A DNA stretch of 64,000 bases from Stieleria magnilauensis (GTDB taxonomy: Bacteria > Planctomycetota > Planctomycetia > Pirellulales > Pirellulaceae): assembly GCA_007753675.1 (NCBI GenBank), contig CP036432.1:4810394-4874393 (forward strand). The letters run 5' to 3'. Made by a program: the position numbers and the translations under genes. A model generated the notes under the pieces. The model saw nothing but the letters and a program-made list of their open reading frames with translations, was not told the origin of the DNA and made no database searches. Position 1 is the stretch's first letter. Each line of letters opens with the position of its first letter. Shown in pieces: positions 59,657 through 64,000 of this stretch.

Positions 59657-60462
59657 GACGTGTCCTCCTGCGCTCCAACGGTCGCGGACGAGGGGCCGCG
59701 TAGCAAATCGCTGACGACGCCGAAGAACTGAGCGAACTCGGGCGTTCGCATCTGTGACGGGCTGCGCGGCCAGGCGATCGGATTGTCGATCACCGATTCC
59801 AAGACGCCGTCGCGCATGATGGCGATTCGATGCGAAAGCAAAATCGACTCGCTGATGTTGTGGGTGACCATCACGGCGGTGAATTGTTGCTGCTGCCAAA
59901 GCGACAGCAGCAACCGGCCCAGCTCGTTACGGAGCATGTCGTCCAGGGCGGCAAAGGGTTCGTCCAACAGCAAGATGCTGGGGCCGGTCACCAGGGCGCG
60001 CGCGATCGACGCCCGCATCTGCATGCCGCCGGAAAGTTCGTGCGGTCGCTTGTCCCGGGCGTCGGCCAGTTTCACCGACTCCAGCGCATGTTCGGCGGCC
60101 TCACGTCGCAGTCGGCTGGTGCCCCGGCCGATCAGTTCCAGCGGCAACAGGACGTTTTGCAGCGTGCTCGCCCACGGCAGCAGTGCGGGTTGTTGAAAGA
60201 CGAAGCCGATCTGTCCTTCGCTGGCGATGGCGACCGGATCGAGTTCGACTCGGCCTTGGTTCATCGGTTGCAGTCCTGCGATCGCGCGAAGCAGCGTCGT
60301 CTTGCCGCAACCGCTGGGGCCGATCAGTGAAACAATTTCCCCGCTCTGGACCGTCAACTCCACACGATCGACCGCGACCGAGGACGGAGCGAATTGGACC
60401 GTGACGTCACGGCAATGGATCGATGAGGCGGCCGGCCGATCGTTGGGCATCATTGCGTTCAC
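59653..60462 (-). CDS. ABC transporter ATP-binding protein (SsuB/TauB/ThiZ type)
   Basis: 269 residues. Walker A SLIGPSGCGKTTLLRAIAGL, Q-loop FVFQQPALLPWASTLQNVLL, signature HELSGGMQMRASIARALVTG, Walker B SILLLDEPFAALDDMLRNEL, switch His in VMVTHNISESILLSHRIAIM. It energises the permease encoded next, translationally coupled by an ATGA overlap. The SsuB/TauB/NrtD subfamily is indicated by the D-loop and the absence of long C-terminal domains. The oxidase gene lies three bases upstream on the same strand, so all three may form an operon. Confidence 0.93.
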   Translation of the reverse strand: MNAMMPNDRPAASSIHCRDVTVQFAPSSVAVDRVELTVQSGEIVSLIGPSGCGKTTLLRAIAGLQPMNQGRVELDPVAIASEGQIGFVFQQPALLPWASTLQNVLLPLELIGRGTSRLRREAAEHALESVKLADARDKRPHELSGGMQMRASIARALVTGPSILLLDEPFAALDDMLRNELGRLLLSLWQQQQFTAVMVTHNISESILLSHRIAIMRDGVLESVIDNPIAWPRSPSQMRTPEFAQFFGVVSDLLRGPSSATVGAQEDTS

Positions 60463-60465
60463 GCT

Positions 60466-61671
60466 TCAGCGCTCGACCTGGTCAACGATGGTTTGGGCGA
60501 TCGCCAACGATGCCGTCGCCGCGGGCGACGGTGCGTTCAAGACATGCACGGCCGCGTCACTTCGCTGAAACAGAAAATCGTCCACCAATTCCCCGTCACG
60601 CGAGACCGCCTGGGCACGCACACCGGCGCGGCCCCGGACTAGATCGGACGCGGTCAAACAGGGCATCAACTTTTGCAGCGCGGTGACAAAGGCCGCTTTG
60701 CTGAGCGAACGGTGCATTTCTCCCAGCCCGGTTTTCCAATGTCGCAGCGCCAGTTTTCGAAACCCGCCGAATCGAAGGGTTTGCGCCAGGTCCGTCAGCC
60801 GAATGGTTTTCCAATCATAACCCGCGCGCGAGAACGCCAGCACGGCATTGGGGCCACACTCCACACCCCCGTCGATCATCCGCGTGAAGTGCACGCCCAA
60901 GAAAGGGAACGATGGATCGGGGACGGGATAGATCAGGTTTCGAACCAGTGTTTCGCGGCCAGGCGCCAATTCATAGTATTCGCCGCGGAACGGGACGATT
61001 CGAATTTCCGGCGAAACGCCGGACAAGGTTGCAATTCGATCACACTGCAATCCGCCGCAGTTGATCATCATCGCGGCGTGGAAGACCTGGCCGCACGCGG
61101 CGGTCAGACGAATCGATTGGGCCCGGGCATCGACCGCCACGATTTCGGATCCGAACACGATCCGCCCGCCGGCGTCTTGGATACAGCGGGCCAGTCTCTT
61201 GCACACCGTCGCGTAGTTCACGATCCCGGTTTCGGGCACGTGCAGGGCCGCGATACCGGCCGCATTGGGTTCCAGCTCGCGCAATTGATCGCTATCAAGA
61301 CGTTCGTAAACGATGCCATTCTCGGTACCGCGGGCGGCGATTTTTTCCATCGACTCCAATTCGTCGGAATCGGTGGCCACGATGACTTTGCCACAGCGAT
61401 CCCAAGGAATCTGGTGTTCCTCGCAAAATGCTTCCATCGCCGCTTTGCCGGTGCGACAGGTCGTCGCCCGAATGGAACCCGGTTTGTAGTAGATCCCGGA
61501 ATGCAAGACACCCGAATTGTGGCCGCTTTGGTGAGCGGCGACGTCGGATTCCGATTCGACGACGACGACCGAACAGTCGGGGAAACGCTGCACCAGACGC
61601 CAGGCGGTCGCAAGCCCCACAATGCCGGCGCCGATCACAATGAAGTCGTTTTGATCGGCGCTAGAGGGCAT
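60466..61671 (-). CDS. lhgO: L-2-hydroxyglutarate oxidase-like FAD enzyme
   Basis: Start ATG 61671 (MPSSADQNDFIVIGAGIVGL) gives the FAD glycine motif directly; an upstream in-frame ATG adds 12 residues. Dinucleotide fold DFIVIGAGIVGLATAWRLVQ, then VVVVESESDVAAHQSGHNSG, then VLHSGIYYKPGS, the LhgO/YgaF marker. VPETGIVNYATVCKRLARCI, MINCGGLQCDRIATLSG, and a closing RGRAGVRAQAVSRDGELVDD with NAPSPAATASLAIAQTI all match the family. Oxidises L-2-hydroxyglutarate to 2-oxoglutarate with electrons to the membrane quinone pool. 401 residues, normal. Symbol based on motif match only. The divergent DUF58 gene starts 90 bases away. Confidence 0.88.
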   Translation of the reverse strand: MPSSADQNDFIVIGAGIVGLATAWRLVQRFPDCSVVVVESESDVAAHQSGHNSGVLHSGIYYKPGSIRATTCRTGKAAMEAFCEEHQIPWDRCGKVIVATDSDELESMEKIAARGTENGIVYERLDSDQLRELEPNAAGIAALHVPETGIVNYATVCKRLARCIQDAGGRIVFGSEIVAVDARAQSIRLTAACGQVFHAAMMINCGGLQCDRIATLSGVSPEIRIVPFRGEYYELAPGRETLVRNLIYPVPDPSFPFLGVHFTRMIDGGVECGPNAVLAFSRAGYDWKTIRLTDLAQTLRFGGFRKLALRHWKTGLGEMHRSLSKAAFVTALQKLMPCLTASDLVRGRAGVRAQAVSRDGELVDDFLFQRSDAAVHVLNAPSPAATASLAIAQTIVDQVER

Positions 61672-61761
61672 CAGGACGAGCGGTACAATGGAAGGGAGCG
61701 AACGCAAATCGGCCGGTCGTGATACTATAGCCTTAGAAAAACCTCTCCTCCAACGGTACTG

Positions 61762-63093
61762 ATGGCGTCAAGTCGATCCAAACCGCTGTTCCGCTACCGC
61801 ATCACGCGTCTGGGATTCCATTTTTTGTTCGTCGCCTTGTTCGCGATGATCGGCGGGTCGCTGCGCGGATTCAATTTGTTGCTGGTGCTGGCGGGATTGC
61901 TGATCAGCATCGTTCTGTTGCAATGGCGGCAGGGACGCCATGCGATTCGGCAGGTGCGTTTTCATCGGCATGAGGTGAGCGGCGTGTTTGCCGAGACACC
62001 GATGGCGGTCCGCTATGAGATCCACAATGCGGGACGGTTGCTGCCGCTTTGGTGTTTGCGCATCGAAGACCGTGTGACCGCACAGCCAGACGTCGATGCC
62101 GACCGTTCCGGCGAATCCAGTGACGATCCATTGCCAAGACCACAGGAATCAGAACTCCGGCAACCGGTCCCCTTGATCGGCAGTGTGGGCCATGTCCCGG
62201 CCGGTCAGACGCGTGGCATGTCGGTGATGTGTCGCTTCCATCGTCGCGGCCGATACCAGTTGGGGCCGGTTGTCGTCTCCACGACGTTTCCGTTCTGTCT
62301 GATGAGTTGCGAACGGCTTTCTCGTGAGACGGTCGAACCGCTCTACGTCTACCCGCGGCTGATCACGTTGCGTCGCGGGTGGAAGTCGCTGTTGCCGCCA
62401 CGGCGGGGCGGGGACGGTCATCGGTCGACCGGTGGAAGCAATGAAGACGGTGAGTTCTTCGGGTTGCGTCCCTGGCAATCGGGCGATCACATCAAACACA
62501 TCCACTGGCGGACGACGGCGCGGATCGGCGAACCGGCCGTGCGACAATTCGAACAGCGGAACCGACATCAAATCTGTCTCGTCGTCGATGCGGTCAACCG
62601 CCCAGGGGCACCCGGCGTCGTCGAGCAGGTGTTGGAAGTCGCCGCGACACTGATCAATGAACTGGCGTCACCGACCAGTTCGGTGGCGTTGCTGGTCGCT
62701 GACGCCTTTGTCGCCGACGCATCGCCGCGTTCGAACGTCCATGCATCGATCGGCGCGGATGCCACGGCGTTGCTGGAGCGTCTGGCCATTGCCAACCCCG
62801 TTCATCTTCAGGCGTCGCAAGACGATCCGTTGGTGCGTGCGGTCGTCGATCGATCGTCCCAGCTTCAGGCTTACGATCTGGTGGTGGTCAGCCCACGAGG
62901 ATTCAAAGACGCGTGTCAATCGTCGGATCAGTCCGGCCAACAGGCGTTGTCGGTGTGGCGGTACTTTGATCAACGGTCACGGCTGGCTTGGATCGACGTC
63001 AGCTCGCCGCCGGTGGGACGGCTGTTAGCCATCGACGCGGACCGTATGGTAAGCGCTGGCAAGACGGAGGAGGCCGGGTATGTCCATGACTGA
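61762..63093 (+). CDS. DUF58 domain membrane protein
   Basis: 443 residues. Two N-terminal hydrophobic helices: LGFHFLFVALFAMIGGSLRG and NLLLVLAGLLISIVLLQW. Then a beta-rich Ig-like part (MAVRYEIHNAGRLLPLWCLR, RYQLGPVVVSTTFPFCLMSC) and the DUF58 signature: EFFGLRPWQSGDHIKHIHWR, TTARIGEPAVRQFEQRNRHQ, followed by a vWA-like ICLVVDAVNRPG. DUF58 proteins pair with MoxR ATPases and transglutaminase-like proteins; the next gene is exactly such a partner and starts inside this gene's end (overlap 14 bases). No MoxR gene is visible inside the window. Confidence 0.92.
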   Translation: MASSRSKPLFRYRITRLGFHFLFVALFAMIGGSLRGFNLLLVLAGLLISIVLLQWRQGRHAIRQVRFHRHEVSGVFAETPMAVRYEIHNAGRLLPLWCLRIEDRVTAQPDVDADRSGESSDDPLPRPQESELRQPVPLIGSVGHVPAGQTRGMSVMCRFHRRGRYQLGPVVVSTTFPFCLMSCERLSRETVEPLYVYPRLITLRRGWKSLLPPRRGGDGHRSTGGSNEDGEFFGLRPWQSGDHIKHIHWRTTARIGEPAVRQFEQRNRHQICLVVDAVNRPGAPGVVEQVLEVAATLINELASPTSSVALLVADAFVADASPRSNVHASIGADATALLERLAIANPVHLQASQDDPLVRAVVDRSSQLQAYDLVVVSPRGFKDACQSSDQSGQQALSVWRYFDQRSRLAWIDVSSPPVGRLLAIDADRMVSAGKTEEAGYVHD

Positions 63094-64000
63094 GCGGGAC
63101 ACCGCGGATCTTCCCGATTCGTTGCGTGGCGAGTTGCTGGCCGTGCCGTCGGTACGGACGCGATTGGAATTTCAGTTTGCGTTGTTATCCGCGGCCGGCG
63201 GGTTGGTGTTGGCGGGCGGTCAAGGCACCGAGAGCATCGCCCTGTTGGCTGTTTTTTCTGCGGTCGTCGGATTCGTGTTCGTCGATTGGTTGCGTTTGAT
63301 CGAATTGCCGCCGATCGGGGCGTACTTGGCGATGGCCGGCGCCGCGGTGTACTGCGTGCAAGATTTCTGGGGGCTGCAACAGCGGGGCGAACCGCAAATG
63401 GTCTCCGTGGCGTTGTTGTTGGTCTTGGTCCAAGGCGTGTTGATGCTGCAGCGCAAATCGCGGCGCATTTTGGAACAGTTGGCGGTGTTCTGTTTGCTGG
63501 AGTGGGTTGTCGCGGCGATCTTCAGTGATGCAATCGGCTTCGGCGTGTGGATGATTCCGATCGCGATTGTCGGCGCCAGTGCGCTCAGCCTATTGGGGCT
63601 GGTCACGATGATGGAGAGCATCGATGTGACCTTGGACCGACCGGTCCCCGAGCCTCCCAAAACCAGACTCGGACGTTTCGTGCGGTTCATCATTGGAGGC
63701 CGTGACGACGTGCCGCCGCGCAACGCGATTGTGGCCACATCATCGCCGGAATCGGTGATTTCGATTTATTGGGCGGCCGGGCCTTGGTCACGCTACGCCC
63801 TGCTGGTGCTTTCGCCGGCGGTGATCGTGATCGCGGCGGCATTTTTCTACGTCTTGCCGCGTCGTGTCCAGCCATCACGATCGACCGCGCGTGGTCCCGC
63901 CATGGTCGGATTTGATGATGAAGTGCGAATGGAACAATTGGGCCCGGTGATGCAAAACGCTGACCCGGCGTTGCGGGTCAAGTTGACCGACAAGGACAGC
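63080..64000 (+). CDS. TgpA-like transglutaminase family membrane protein (partial)
   Basis: Starts MSMTERDTADLPDSLRGELL and runs off the window. Hydrophobic helices in the first 220 residues (FQFALLSAAGGLVLAGGQG, IALLAVFSAVVGFVFVDWL, AYLAMAGAAVYCVQDFWG, VAAIFSDAIGFGVWMIPIAI, YALLVLSPAVIVIAAAFFYV). The DUF3488 pattern of TgpA N-termini, with the helices followed by a soluble part starting VGFDDEVRMEQLGPVMQN, is what is seen here; the Cys-His-Asp transglutaminase core would lie downstream of the window. Membership is inferred from topology and from the adjacent DUF58 gene. Confidence 0.85.
   Translation, partial: MSMTERDTADLPDSLRGELLAVPSVRTRLEFQFALLSAAGGLVLAGGQGTESIALLAVFSAVVGFVFVDWLRLIELPPIGAYLAMAGAAVYCVQDFWGLQQRGEPQMVSVALLLVLVQGVLMLQRKSRRILEQLAVFCLLEWVVAAIFSDAIGFGVWMIPIAIVGASALSLLGLVTMMESIDVTLDRPVPEPPKTRLGRFVRFIIGGRDDVPPRNAIVATSSPESVISIYWAAGPWSRYALLVLSPAVIVIAAAFFYVLPRRVQPSRSTARGPAMVGFDDEVRMEQLGPVMQNADPALRVKLTDKDS

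Noticed and set aside
58850-59899. 349-codon version of the ABC permease
   Set aside because: The first 81 residues read through the ATPase gene in another frame; the start at 59656 overlaps the ATPase stop by ATGA and begins the usual N-terminus.
1-64000. tRNA or rRNA genes
   Set aside because: No cloverleaf-like or rRNA-like stretch was noticed by eye; a covariance search would be needed to exclude one.

Overview
The window looks like the chromosome of a marine planctomycete of the Pirellulaceae (Rhodopirellula/Stieleria type). The signs are a DUF1549/DUF1553 cytochrome protein followed by a DUF1501 protein, a formylglycine sulfatase, an ECF-type sigma factor fused by ATGA overlaps to a FecR/LamG protein and another to a WD40 Ser/Thr kinase, an LEPR-x-LL type N-terminus on a 3,939-residue surface protein, NPYET-type small membrane proteins, and many dispersed hairpin repeats. 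This is inferred from gene families, since no rRNA is present.

The main event lies at about 2.1-13.05 kb. A comM (yifB, Mg-chelatase-like competence helicase) gene is split in two by a 10.94-kb integrative element. The element carries, from left to right: a large serine integrase; a 1.2-kb gene-free region rich in inverted and direct repeats (origin or regulatory candidate); a row of very small proteins built from one W-x5-helix-turn-helix-like module; an HNH-AP2 endonuclease; a double zinc-finger protein; a small resolvase with repeats upstream; a small orphan protein; a lipoprotein thermonuclease; a BglII/BstYI-type restriction endonuclease with a controller-like HTH protein upstream and a convergent SPPY DNA methyltransferase; and two orphan proteins. 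No phage structural genes are visible. The attachment site can be rebuilt by hand: a CCC core whose in-frame joining restores comM, and a 54-bp attP with 18-bp inverted arms. With that junction the integrase reading frame runs through attP in the circular form and gains about 50 C-terminal residues, so integration would swap the C-terminus of the integrase.

Layout of the rest: 0-1.6 kb, start of a probable kinase gene and two small conserved proteins; 13.0-14.4 kb, the comM 3' part; 15.2-19.3 kb, sigma factor plus kinase; 19.7-31.6 kb, giant Calx-beta/RTX/PKD/dockerin protein; 31.6-41 kb, a repeat-rich zone with two about 0.85-kb copies of a noncoding repeat block, one intact IS21-family insertion sequence with a 5-bp target duplication, a VOC protein, small orphan proteins and a frameshifted aspartyl protease; 41.2-50.8 kb, ECF sigma/FecR, cytochrome DUF1549/1553, DUF1501, sulfatase and FAA hydrolase genes; 51-58 kb, small metabolic and redox genes (phosphatase, CPBP protease, NmrA-like, DUF1772, peroxiredoxin-like, old yellow enzyme); 58.8-61.7 kb, an ABC uptake system with an L-2-hydroxyglutarate oxidase-like enzyme; 61.8-64 kb, DUF58 and the start of a TgpA-like transglutaminase protein.

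All calls were made by reading; no database search was run. Start codons are often uncertain because Shine-Dalgarno sequences are weak in this lineage.
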